Assembly (NCBI GenBank): GCA_021817625.1
Contig: JAKASY010000035.1
Coordinates: 1 to 7,488 of the forward strand
Length of the DNA: 7,488 bases
Reading direction: 5' to 3'
DNA from: Bacillota bacterium
GTDB taxonomy: Bacteria > Bacillota_E > JAJZYS01 > JAILZS01
Part shown: positions 1 to 7,488 of the stretch, in pieces
How positions within the stretch are numbered: position 1 is the stretch's first letter
How the letters are laid out: each line of letters opens with the position of its first letter
The notes under the pieces: model-generated
Database searches by the model: none
What the model saw: the letters and a program-made list of their open reading frames with translations, nothing else
What the model was told of the DNA's origin: nothing
Position numbers and translations under genes: made by a program

Positions 1-218
1 CAAGACCTGCCCTACGTCGAGCCTGCTCCGGCCGCGGTCGCCCTTCAAGCCCGCAGACCGGAAACATCACAAGTCTGCCAAGCCCTATCCAGGGCGCACA
101 TCCCGGTGGTGCGTCAGCGCTGCTGCCCGACGGCACGAGCAGGAATGGATCGCCGGGCGGCGTATAGTGTTTGGTTAAGCGATCGTCCCAAAGGCCATGA
201 CGGGGAATTGGCGGTACG
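1..218. other. Upstream region without an assignable gene
   Basis: All three forward frames are open at the left edge (stops at 280-282 in frame 1, 177-179 in frame 2, 165-167 in frame 3). None gives a recognisable protein, and frame 1 lacks the strong G/C third-position bias of the neighbouring genes. I see no tRNA or repeat. It probably contains the end of an upstream gene or spacer plus the leu promoter. Confidence 0.5.
163..168 (+). promoter_or_regulatory. Possible -10 element of the leu promoter
   Basis: TATAGT matches the sigma-70-type -10 consensus TATAAT at five of six positions. It would start transcription near 174-176, about 45 bases before the basal helix of the T-box leader, which is a sensible distance. 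No TTGACA-like -35 hexamer is visible 16-19 bases upstream, so the call rests on the hexamer and its position only. Confidence 0.3.
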
Positions 219-441
219 CGGGGTGCAGAGAGCCGGCGCATGGTGCGAGCCGGTCCCCGAACGCCGGACCATCTCGCCCTAGAGCCGCGCCCCGAACCCT
301 CGGGCTAGGAGGCGCCGGCCGCGAAAGCGGCCGTTACCAACAAATCCGCTTCGGCGGGCAAGTGGCCCCGGAATATCCGGGGCAACAAGGGTGGTACCGC
401 GGGCCAGGGGGTCCGTCCCTTTCGGGGGGCGGACCCCCTGG
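219..441 (+). promoter_or_regulatory. T-box riboswitch leader, probably tRNA-Leu responsive
   Basis: A cis-acting RNA that senses uncharged tRNA and controls read-through into leuA. Stem I closes with an 8-bp helix (219-226 with 287-294), followed by the AGAGAG motif at 227-232, a CCGGCG/CGCCGG helix (233-238 with 262-267) and the distal GGTGCGAGCC segment (242-251). The specifier is probably CTC (Leu) at 273-275, followed by G, a purine being usual there; the overlapping ATC (271-273, Ile) fits less well. Further hairpins lie at 317-332 (GAAA loop), 346-357 (TTCG loop) and 366-382. The T-box sequence AAGGGTGGTACCGCG is at 387-401. Its TGGT (392-395) would pair with the ACCA end of a tRNA with discriminator A, as in tRNA-Leu. 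AAGGG (387-391) can pair with CCCTT (417-421) to form the antiterminator. The leucine operon directly downstream supports the specificity. Confidence 0.93.
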
Positions 442-444
442 TTT
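404..444 (+). terminator. Regulated intrinsic terminator of the T-box leader
   Basis: The arms at 404-419 and 426-441 form a 16-bp stem with a single G-U pair and a six-base TTTCGG loop, followed by TTT and a mixed T/A stretch. Bases 413-421 are shared with the predicted antiterminator, so the two folds exclude each other: uncharged tRNA would stabilise the antiterminator and let transcription enter leuA. The U-tract is short, but the stem is very strong. Confidence 0.85.
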
Positions 445-484
445 GCTATACCCCGGGGACGATCGGCGAAACTCGGGCACCGAC

Positions 485-494
485 AAGGAGGAGG
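485..494 (+). promoter_or_regulatory. Ribosome binding site of leuA
   Basis: AAGGAGGAGG is a near-perfect Shine-Dalgarno sequence. From AAGGAGG (485-491) the spacing to the ATG at 499 is 7 bases. An in-frame ATG at 505 is also possible. The site decides the start against the frame's upstream extension, which runs back into the T-box leader. Confidence 0.85.
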
Positions 495-498
495 CACG

Positions 499-1682
<1,184 letters not shown>

Positions 1683-1683
<1 letters not shown>

Positions 1684-2783
1684 TGGCCAGGGTGGTCGTC
1701 CTGCCCGGCGACGGCGTCGGGCCGGAGGTGACGCGTGAGGCGGTGCGTGTGCTCGAGACGGCGGCGTCGCTCTGGGGCATCGGCCTACGGCTCGAGGAGC
1801 ACCCGGTCGGCGGCGCCGCGATCGACGCGGTGGGCGACCCCCTGCCGGAGGCGACGCTCGACGCGGCCCGGTGCGCCGATGCGGTGCTCCTCGGCGCGGT
1901 CGGCGGCCCGCGCTGGGAGGGCCCGGCCGGTCCCCGCCCGGAGGCCGGGCTCCTCAGGCTGCGCCAGGCCCTGGGCGTGTACGCGAACCTGCGCCCGGTG
2001 GTGGCCGTGCCGTGGCTCGCCTCGGCGTCGCCGCTCAGGCCCGAGCGCTTCCAGGGCATTCGCTACCTGATCGTGCGCGAGCTCACGGGCGGGCTGTACT
2101 TCGGCCCGCGCGGGCGCAGCGGCGACCGGGTGACCGACACGCTCGTCTACACCCGCAGGGAGATCGCGCGCGTGGCGCGCGTCGCCTTCTCGCTCGCCGC
2201 CGCCGAGGGCGTGCGGGTAACGCTCGTCGACAAGGCGAACGTGCTCGAGTCCTCCCGCGTGTGGCGGGAGGTGGTGGGGGAGGTGGCGGCGGAGTACCCC
2301 TACGTGCCCTTCGACCACGAGCTCGTGGACAGCTGCGCCATGCGTCTCGTGGAGAGCCCCGGGCGCTATGGCGTGATCCTCACCGAGAACCTGTTCGGCG
2401 ACATCCTCTCCGACCTCGGCGCCGGCACGGTGGGAAGCCTGGGGCTCCTGCCGTCGGCCTCCCTGGGCGACCGCGGGCCCGGCCTGTTCGAGCCGGTGCA
2501 CGGCAGCGCCCCGGACATCGCCGGCCAGGGCCGGGCGAACCCGCTGGGCGCGATCGGCGCCGTGGCCATGATGTTCCGCTACGGCCTCGGCCAGCCGCAG
2601 GTTGGCGACGCGATCGAGGAGGCGATCCTCGACGTGCTCGAGGCGGGGGCGCGCACGGCGGACATCGCCGACGCGGGGGAACGCGTGCTGACGACCGCGG
2701 AGATGGGGGACCGCGTCTTGCGCTCGCTCGCCCAGGCGGCGCGGGCCCAGGCGGCCGAGGCCTCGGGCCTCGGATGCGGATAG
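1683..2783 (+). CDS. leuB: 3-isopropylmalate dehydrogenase
   Basis: Oxidatively decarboxylates (2R,3S)-3-isopropylmalate with NAD+ to 2-ketoisocaproate in the cytoplasm. The 366-residue length is typical. The N-terminal GDGVGPEV (9-16) is present. The substrate-binding residues known from the Thermus enzyme are all found at the same or adjacent numbers: R94, R104 (in YANLRP), R132 and Y139 ([10 protein letters not shown]), K184 (DKANVLESS), D216, and D240/D244 (LFGDILSD). A C-terminal [13 protein letters not shown] segment marks the nucleotide-binding region. The ATG overlaps the leuA stop by one base (TGATG), which implies translational coupling; only a weak G-rich Shine-Dalgarno lies upstream. 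The LeuB-type substrate motifs argue against isocitrate or tartrate dehydrogenase. Confidence 0.97.
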
Positions 2784-2815
2784 ACCAAGGCCAAGCGGCG
2801 CGGGGGGTGTGACCG

Positions 2816-4240
2816 GTGGTCGGGGAGAAGGCGGCAAGGAGCCTGTACGACAAGGTCTGGGAGGCGCACGTCGTCGACCGCGACGAGGCGGGGCGCGTGC
2901 TCATGTACGTGGACCTCCATCTCGTCCACGAGGTGACCTCGCCCCAGGCCTTCGCGGGCCTGCGGCTCGCCGGGCGGCGGGTGCGCCGGCCGGACCGCAC
3001 GCTCAGCACGATCGATCACAACGTGCCGACCGACGATCCGCCGGCGGAGATCACCGACGCGATGTCGCGCCGGCAGATCGAGGCGCTCGTCCAGAACTGC
3101 CGGGAGTTCGGGCTCGAGCTCTACGGGCTCGGCAGCGAGCGGCGGGGCATCGTGCACGTGATCGGGCCGGAGCTCGGGGCGACGCAGCCGGGCATGACGG
3201 TGGTGTGTGGCGACAGCCACACCTCGACGCACGGCGCCGTGGGTGCCCTCGCGTTCGGCATCGGCACGAGCGAGGTGGAGCACGTGCTCGCCACGCAGTG
3301 CCTCTGGCAGGCCCCGTCGCGCCAGCTGGCGGTGGAGATCGAGGGCGCGCTCGCCCCGGGCGTCACCGCCAAGGACGTGATCTTGCGGCTGATCGGCGAG
3401 ATCGGCACGGCCGGCGCGGCCGGGCACGTCATCGAGTACCGTGGCGGTGCGGTGCGGACCATGAGCATGGAGGGGCGCATGACCCTCTGCAACATGTCGA
3501 TCGAGGCCGGTGCCCGGGCGGGCATGATCGCGCCCGACGACACCACCTTCGCCTATCTCGAGGGACGGCCGATGGCGCCGCGCGGCGCCGACTGGGAGCG
3601 CGCGCTCGATCGCTGGCGGGCGCTGCCCAGCGAGCCCGGGGCGCCCTTCGACCGCACGGTTCGCCTCAACGTGGACGACCTCGAGCCGCAGGTGACGTGG
3701 GGCACGCACCCGGGCATGGTGACCGGCGTGGGCGGGGCCGTGCCCGACCCCGGCGCCTTCGCCAGCGCGCGCGACCAGGAGGCGGCGGCCCGGGCCCTCG
3801 AGTACATGGGCCTCGCGGCCGGCACGCCGATCACGGACATCCGGCTTGATCGCGTGTTCATTGGCTCGTGCACGAACGGCCGCCTCGAGGACCTGCGGGC
3901 GGCGGCGCGGCTGGTGCGCGGGCGGCGGGTGGCGGACGGCGTGCGGGCGATGGTCGTGCCCGGCTCGCAGGCGGTGCGTCACGCGGCGGAGCGGGAGGGC
4001 CTCGACGAGGTGTTCCGGGGCGCCGGCTTCGAGTGGAGGCAGAGCGGCTGCAGCCTGTGCCTGGGCATGAACCCGGACCTGCTGGATCCGAGCGAGCGCT
4101 GCGCCTCGACCTCGAACCGCAACTTCGAGGGGCGTCAGGGCCCGGGTGGCCGCACCCATCTCGTGAGCCCGGTGATGGCCGCCGCGGCCGCGGTCGCCGG
4201 ACACTTCGTGGACGTGCGGGCATGGCCGGGCGTGCCCTGA
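2816..4240 (+). CDS. leuC: 3-isopropylmalate dehydratase, large subunit
   Basis: With LeuD it forms the iron-sulfur isomerase that converts 2-isopropylmalate to 3-isopropylmalate through dehydration and rehydration. The 474-residue product is an aconitase-family protein of normal length. It has HNVPTDD at 68-74, [16 protein letters not shown] from 130, and the three [4Fe-4S] ligand cysteines: C352 (GSCTNGR), C412 and C415 (SGCSLCLG). [10 protein letters not shown] segment lies near the end. Translation must start at GTG 2816, because an in-frame TGA at 2810-2812 excludes any earlier start and the N-terminus then aligns with the family ([11 protein letters not shown]). A G-run at 2802-2807 serves as a weak ribosome binding site. 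It lies 32 bases after leuB in the same operon. Confidence 0.97.
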   Translation: MVGEKAARSLYDKVWEAHVVDRDEAGRVLMYVDLHLVHEVTSPQAFAGLRLAGRRVRRPDRTLSTIDHNVPTDDPPAEITDAMSRRQIEALVQNCREFGLELYGLGSERRGIVHVIGPELGATQPGMTVVCGDSHTSTHGAVGALAFGIGTSEVEHVLATQCLWQAPSRQLAVEIEGALAPGVTAKDVILRLIGEIGTAGAAGHVIEYRGGAVRTMSMEGRMTLCNMSIEAGARAGMIAPDDTTFAYLEGRPMAPRGADWERALDRWRALPSEPGAPFDRTVRLNVDDLEPQVTWGTHPGMVTGVGGAVPDPGAFASARDQEAAARALEYMGLAAGTPITDIRLDRVFIGSCTNGRLEDLRAAARLVRGRRVADGVRAMVVPGSQAVRHAAEREGLDEVFRGAGFEWRQSGCSLCLGMNPDLLDPSERCASTSNRNFEGRQGPGGRTHLVSPVMAAAAAVAGHFVDVRAWPGVP

Positions 4241-4278
4241 TCGGGCGCGGCGGCCGACGGCGCGCCGCGTTCCGGCAC

Positions 4279-4908
4279 ATGGCGTTCGAGGCGACAGCGA
4301 GAAGGGAGGGGACGCGCCTGCAGCCGTTTCGCGTGTGGACCGGGCGGGCCGCGGTGCTGGACCGCGCCAATGTCGACACCGACCAGATCATCCCCAAGCG
4401 CTTCCTCAAGAGCATCGAGCGCACGGGCTTCGAGCGCGCCCTGTTCGCGGACTGGCGCTTTATGCCCGACGGCGCGGAGAACCCGGACTTCGTCCTGAAC
4501 CAGGCGCGCTACCGCGGCGCGACGGTGCTCGTCGCCGGCCCGAACTTCGGCTCCGGCTCGTCGCGCGAGCACGCGCCCTGGGCGCTTCGGGACTACGGCT
4601 TTCGCGCCGTGGTCGCGCCCTCGTTCGCGGACATCTTCCGAAACAACTGCGTGGAGAACGGCCTGTGCCCGGCGGAGGCGGCGGAGGCCGACGTGGCGGC
4701 GCTCATGCGGGCGGTCGAGGGGCGGGAGGGCTGCGAGGTCAGCGTTGACCTGGAGGCGCGCGAGGTGCGCGGGCCGGACGGCCTTGCCTTCCCGTTCGCC
4801 ATCGCGGACTCGGCGCGCCAGCGCCTGCTCAGGGGTGCCGACGCGATCGCCCTCACGCTGGAGCGCGAGGGGGCGATCGCCCGCTTCGAGCGGACGACGC
4901 GCCTCTAG
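4279..4908 (+). CDS. leuD: 3-isopropylmalate dehydratase, small subunit (start uncertain)
   Basis: Small swivelling-domain partner of LeuC. Motifs, numbered from a CTG at 4318, include NVDTDQIIP (D20, D22), GPNFGSGSSREH (78-85 for GSGSSREH) and a conserved FADIFRNNC segment. Three in-frame starts compete. ATG 4222 overlaps leuC by 19 bases and adds a basic extension. ATG 4279, used here, is the nearest conventional start (209 residues) but has no visible Shine-Dalgarno. CTG 4318 gives 196 residues, an N-terminus like other LeuD proteins (E. coli 201), and sits 8 bases after GGAGG within AAGGGAGGGG at 4302-4311. I think CTG 4318 may be the real start. Last gene of the leu operon. Function is certain, start is not. 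Confidence 0.93.
   Translation: MAFEATARREGTRLQPFRVWTGRAAVLDRANVDTDQIIPKRFLKSIERTGFERALFADWRFMPDGAENPDFVLNQARYRGATVLVAGPNFGSGSSREHAPWALRDYGFRAVVAPSFADIFRNNCVENGLCPAEAAEADVAALMRAVEGREGCEVSVDLEAREVRGPDGLAFPFAIADSARQRLLRGADAIALTLEREGAIARFERTTRL
4302..4311 (+). promoter_or_regulatory. Strong Shine-Dalgarno inside the leuD reading frame
   Basis: AAGGGAGGGG lies downstream of both in-frame ATG candidates of leuD (4222, 4279). GGAGG at 4305-4309 is 8 bases before the in-frame CTG at 4318, an ideal spacing. The next in-frame GTG (4333) is too far away. Its placement suggests that leuD translation begins at CTG. Confidence 0.55.
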
Positions 4909-5067
4909 CGAGACGACACGACGCGAGGCGACCTGGCGCCGCCATCGGGGGAAGGCCCCGGGGCCGGCGCCGCCGCCGTTTCACGCGGCGAGCGAGCTGG
5001 GCCGGTCCGGCTCTTCACCGGAGAGCGTCGGCGCCGCACCCATGGACGGCGCGCCACTCACGGGGCG
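4909..5067. other. Convergent intergenic region between leuD and prkA
   Basis: 159 bases separate the two stops. Besides the hairpin at 4935-4971, a small stem TCCGG...CCGGA (5006-5010 with 5018-5022) is present. No coding signal with supporting start and composition is visible. Confidence 0.6.
4935..4971 (+). terminator. Candidate terminator hairpin of the leu operon
   Basis: GGCGCCG (4935-4941) pairs perfectly with CGGCGCC (4965-4971). An inner CGGGG/CCCCG helix (4946-4950 with 4956-4960) nests inside it. The hairpin lies 27 bases after the leuD stop, in the convergent gap with prkA. Only TTT (4979-4981) follows, 8 bases away, so a classical intrinsic terminator is doubtful. A hairpin by chance is also plausible in such GC-rich sequence. 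Confidence 0.3.
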
Positions 5068-7488
5068 TCAGCGGTTGAGGCGCTGTCCGACGTACTGGAG
5101 GATGAACGCCGCGCAGTGCTCGCAGTAGCCGTTCTCGAGCAGGCCCCTGGTGACCAGGTCGATCTTCCTCTTCTGCTCGGGGTCGGGGACGCGCGTCGAC
5201 GTCGTGATCTTCACGATCTGGGCGACATCCTTGAAGAGGCGCTTCTGGAGGGCCTCCTTGAAGCGGGCGTGGGACTGCCAGTTGAAGGTCTCGCCCTTCC
5301 TCATGAGGTCGCCGACGCGGGCGAGGATCTCCCGGCGAAACTCCCTGGCGGCCTCGCCGCGAACGTCGATCTCCTGCTCGATGGACTGGAGAAGACCCAG
5401 GTCGGGGTCGACCTCCTCACCCGTGATGGGGTCGACGATCTTCTCCTGGTTCAGGGAGGCGGCGGCGTTCTCGAGGTAGGCGTTGAAGAGGCGCTGAGCG
5501 ATGTCGTCGAAGCCGTAGATGAAGGCGCGCTCGACCTCTTCCTCGCTCTCCGTGTCGTAGAGCTCCCGGGCCTTGGCGATGTTCGCCTCGAGCACGTCGC
5601 GGTGACGCGTCATCTCCTCGCCGACGTGCGACCCGAGGGTGCTCTTGAGCGAGGATAGGAGGTCGATCGGGTTCACACAGGGCACGCTCTTTCGCCCGAT
5701 GCTCATCGCGAGCGCGTTCATGGTCTGGCGGGGGGATATGCCCTCCATGCCGTCGCTCGGGTAGAGCGTCCTAAGCTCCCGCAGGTTCGCCGGCGTGTAC
5801 TCGCCCCGGAAGTCGTGGTTGTAAAGGCGCAGGCGGACCATCGGCGGAAACTTCGATTCCTTGTTCTCGGGCGCGGTATAGCGGCTCAGGAGTGTCCAGC
5901 GCGCGGCCGCCTTCAGGGTTCCGGGCGCGATGTGGGCGCTCAGGCTCGCTCCCCTGAGCATGTAGTCATAGATCTTGACCTCGGCGTCGAGCTCCAGGTT
6001 GTAGGGGACGCGGACCACGAAGATCCGGTTCTGTATGGCCTCGTTCTTGCGGTCTGCGGCGAAGCGCTCGAACTCGGCCATGTTCGTGTGCCCGATGACG
6101 ACCGTGTCCACGTGGAAGAGCTCAAAGCGGCCGGCCTTGAGCTGACGCTCCTGGGCCAGCGTCAGGAGCGAGTACAGAAGCTCCTGCTTGCAGTTGTGAC
6201 TGATGAAGCCGCTCGAGACGAAGCAGGAGGGGCCGGGAACCTCAAAGTCCCAGGTTGGCTCGGGCGTGCCCTCGGTCACGCTTTCGACGACGTCGTAGTA
6301 GACGCTGGGAGCCACCATGGCCTCCATCGCCGCGGACGTCACACCGAGCGCCTTCGCGTGGGATAGCATGCTCTCCATCCCATGGCGAGTCGGACGAGCG
6401 GAGCCGTCGAGCCAGGCCCGCAGGGTTGCGTAGCCGCGGAGCGCCGAAAGGCGGATTCCTCGTTCGCCGCACGCTTCGAGCAGCTCGTTGTGGAATGCCA
6501 CGAGGTGCTCCCGAGCAACCGGGATGACGTCAAGGCGCTCCTGCCGAGTGCCGACAAACTGGCGAAGCTTCTCATCCTTCCCGGTCGATGCGAAGCCGAC
6601 GACCTCCGCGAACCTGTCGGCGTACCGGCCGGCGATGCGGATGTCCCAGTGCGACGGCTGGCCGTTGTCGCTAACCGCGTTGCCTGAAAGACGGCTCACG
6701 ATCCCGAGGTTGAGAAGTATCGCCTGGATGTCGCGCACAAGGTCCGCGGACGCGGACGTCGCGCAAACGTGCCCCTCGTCGCTGACGGCAGCATCACCGG
6801 AGAAGTAGCCACGCAGGAACTGGATCGCGTTGGCGCGGCTTCCGCCAAGGATCGAGGCGGGTACCCGCTTGGTGCACGCGGCGCCCGCCTCGATGCCGAG
6901 CGCGTTGAACAGGCGCACGATCTGGATGCCGCTCAGCGTTGCCGCCCATGCGCTGACCGTAGCCGTAACGCCAAGGCCGGCCGCGATCGAGGCTATGTCC
7001 CGCTGAATCTCCGGGTCGCCGCCTCCACCTGTGGCCAGCCGGACGCCACTGGGCAGCAGGCTTCCCGCCGCCGCGTAGTAGCCGAGCAGGCGGCTGAGCT
7101 CGGGCGTAAGCATCTCGGGCACCCGGATCGGTCGCTCCCGAAGGCTTCGGTCAGCCTGCCGCGCGCCGTGCCGATGCGCAGTGCCCAACGGGACACCCAT
7201 GCGGCCTGCTACGGCAGAGGGGTTGCGTGCCTGGTCGTGGACTGTGCCAACCGGCTCCATGTTGACGGCCGCGCGAAGCGCAGGCGCGTCGTGCTCAGCC
7301 ACAGGCTCTGCAACATCCATGTTGATCTTCGCCGCTTCCATCGCCGGAGCCGCTCCCCAAGTTTCCATGCCGTGCCGGATGATGACGGGTGACTCTGGCC
7401 GGAGATCGCGCAGGAGAGTCCAGGTCGGCTCACCTTCCGGGGAGACCGTCAGGACGCGATGCTGCGGCGTGCCCTTGAGCACATAGCC
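5068..7488 (-). CDS. prkA: PrkA-family AAA+ serine protein kinase, intein-containing, 5' partial
   Basis: PrkA (YeaG in E. coli) is a cytoplasmic AAA+ protein linked to stress, stationary phase and, in Bacillus, sporulation; the family is annotated as a serine kinase. The frame is open to the right edge, so the N-terminal extein with Walker A lies outside. Residues are numbered from the GTG codon at 7480-7482, which is not the real start. Residues up to N430 are intein; the C-extein begins at C431 (374 residues). It shows the late AAA+ core, with IGHTN (sensor-like), NEAIQNRIFVVRVPYN and APGTLK, then the PrkA C-terminal domain ending in GYCEHC and YVGQRLNR. Against the roughly 630-645 residues of known PrkA, some 260 N-terminal residues are missing. 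It converges on leuD across 159 bases; its promoter is out of view. Without splicing the kinase would be split by about 500 residues. Confidence 0.93.
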   Translation of the reverse strand, partial: GYVLKGTPQHRVLTVSPEGEPTWTLLRDLRPESPVIIRHGMETWGAAPAMEAAKINMDVAEPVAEHDAPALRAAVNMEPVGTVHDQARNPSAVAGRMGVPLGTAHRHGARQADRSLRERPIRVPEMLTPELSRLLGYYAAAGSLLPSGVRLATGGGGDPEIQRDIASIAAGLGVTATVSAWAATLSGIQIVRLFNALGIEAGAACTKRVPASILGGSRANAIQFLRGYFSGDAAVSDEGHVCATSASADLVRDIQAILLNLGIVSRLSGNAVSDNGQPSHWDIRIAGRYADRFAEVVGFASTGKDEKLRQFVGTRQERLDVIPVAREHLVAFHNELLEACGERGIRLSALRGYATLRAWLDGSARPTRHGMESMLSHAKALGVTSAAMEAMVAPSVYYDVVESVTEGTPEPTWDFEVPGPSCFVSSGFISHNCKQELLYSLLTLAQERQLKAGRFELFHVDTVVIGHTNMAEFERFAADRKNEAIQNRIFVVRVPYNLELDAEVKIYDYMLRGASLSAHIAPGTLKAAARWTLLSRYTAPENKESKFPPMVRLRLYNHDFRGEYTPANLRELRTLYPSDGMEGISPRQTMNALAMSIGRKSVPCVNPIDLLSSLKSTLGSHVGEEMTRHRDVLEANIAKARELYDTESEEEVERAFIYGFDDIAQRLFNAYLENAAASLNQEKIVDPITGEEVDPDLGLLQSIEQEIDVRGEAAREFRREILARVGDLMRKGETFNWQSHARFKEALQKRLFKDVAQIVKITTSTRVPDPEQKRKIDLVTRGLLENGYCEHCAAFILQYVGQRLNR
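6190..6198 (-). other. Intein C-terminal splice junction (His-Asn / Cys)
   Basis: Codons CAC (6196-6198), AAC (6193-6195) and TGC (6190-6192) encode the penultimate His, the terminal Asn that cyclises, and the +1 Cys that receives the N-extein. The next C-extein residues KQELLYSLLTLAQE resume the PrkA family sequence, which fixes the boundary precisely. Confidence 0.93.
6790..6819 (-). other. LAGLIDADG motif 2
   Basis: FLRGYFSGDA (residues 222-231) matches the second endonuclease helix. The catalytic Asp230 is kept, but the following Gly of the consensus is Ala. It confirms a two-motif, single-chain endonuclease type within the intein. Confidence 0.8.
7063..7089 (-). other. LAGLIDADG motif 1 with lost catalytic acid
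   Basis: LLGYYAAAG matches the first endonuclease helix of LAGLIDADG inteins, where the residue before the last Gly is normally Asp or Glu and binds the catalytic metal. Here it is Ala139, codon GCG (7066-7068), one base from GAG. The loss predicts a non-cutting enzyme. Confidence 0.8.

Larger units (their letters stand above)
6193..7488 (-). mobile_element. Intein with LAGLIDADG homing endonuclease domain in PrkA (N-terminus off the edge)
   Basis: A self-splicing protein element in frame within PrkA; 432 residues are visible. At the window edge is splicing block B (KGTPQHRVLTV, with the T-x-x-H motif at T5/H8). Block A with the N-terminal nucleophile should lie within roughly the next 60-80 codons outside. 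The two LAGLIDADG-type motifs are LLGYYAAAG (132-140) and FLRGYFSGD (222-230). Block F is TWDFEVPG...CFVSSGF (410-426). Block G is ISHN followed by Cys: penultimate H429, terminal N430, and +1 nucleophile C431 (codon 6190-6192). All visible splicing residues are present, so splicing competence is likely. The endonuclease looks damaged. Third positions are A/T in 26 of the first 100 codons here, against 9 of the first 100 codons of the C-extein (hand count), which suggests separate origin. Confidence 0.95.

Noticed and set aside
391..498. Upstream extension of the leuA frame from a GTG at 391
   Set aside because: The GTG lies inside the conserved T-box sequence and the extension would run through the terminator hairpin. 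The strong ribosome binding site is at 485-494.
1785..2837. A 350-codon minus-strand open frame opposite leuB
   Set aside because: It is antisense to a complete LeuB with all substrate residues. The product is a biased His/Arg/Ala sequence typical of shadow frames at high GC.
2579..4204. A 541-codon open frame on the minus strand opposite leuC
   Set aside because: It mirrors the GC-rich codon bias of leuC and leuB. It has Arg/His/Ala-rich low-complexity sequence and no known motifs, while the plus strand encodes full-length LeuC.
5116..5658. A plus-strand open frame opposite the prkA 3' end
   Set aside because: Its Leu/Val/Glu/Asp-rich translation is the complement pattern of the PrkA helices. 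The PrkA reading is clearly homologous, so this is a shadow.
6790..7488. A free-standing homing endonuclease gene inserted beside prkA
   Set aside because: The endonuclease is in the same continuous frame as PrkA and is flanked by splicing blocks B, F and G, so it is an intein domain.

Overview
The window comes from a very GC-rich bacterium. Codon third positions in the leu genes and in the 3' part of prkA are overwhelmingly G or C. A tRNA-sensing T-box leader in front of a leucine operon, together with a prkA gene, points towards a GC-rich Gram-positive or related lineage (deep Firmicutes, Chloroflexota or Actinomycetota-like). The sequence alone does not settle the phylum.

Positions 1-~200 hold no gene I can support. 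A T-box riboswitch leader fills about 219-441. It has a stem I with basal helix, a likely CUC (Leu) specifier, downstream hairpins, the conserved T-box sequence and a strong 16-bp intrinsic terminator. It is followed by a compact plus-strand operon leuA-leuB-leuC-leuD (499-4908) encoding all four dedicated enzymes from 2-ketoisovalerate plus acetyl-CoA to 2-ketoisocaproate. These are 2-isopropylmalate synthase, 3-isopropylmalate dehydrogenase and the two subunits of isopropylmalate isomerase. leuA and leuB overlap by one base. LeuA is a short form with no C-terminal leucine-binding regulatory domain, so control by charged tRNA-Leu at the leader may replace allosteric feedback. The leuD start is ambiguous: the only good Shine-Dalgarno points at a CTG codon.

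After a 159-bp convergent gap, the minus strand carries the 3' part of prkA (AAA+ serine protein kinase family, YeaG/PrkA), running off the right edge. Its reading frame is interrupted by a large intein. Splicing block B (TPQH) sits at the window edge and the C-terminal His-Asn/Cys junction is at 6190-6198, so about 432 intein residues are visible and block A lies just outside. The intein carries a LAGLIDADG homing endonuclease whose first motif has lost its acidic catalytic residue, while the visible splicing residues look intact. It also has a clearly lower GC3 than the surrounding kinase, which fits horizontal acquisition. The intein-split PrkA is the most unusual content here; the leu operon is conventional in gene content but has notable regulatory details.
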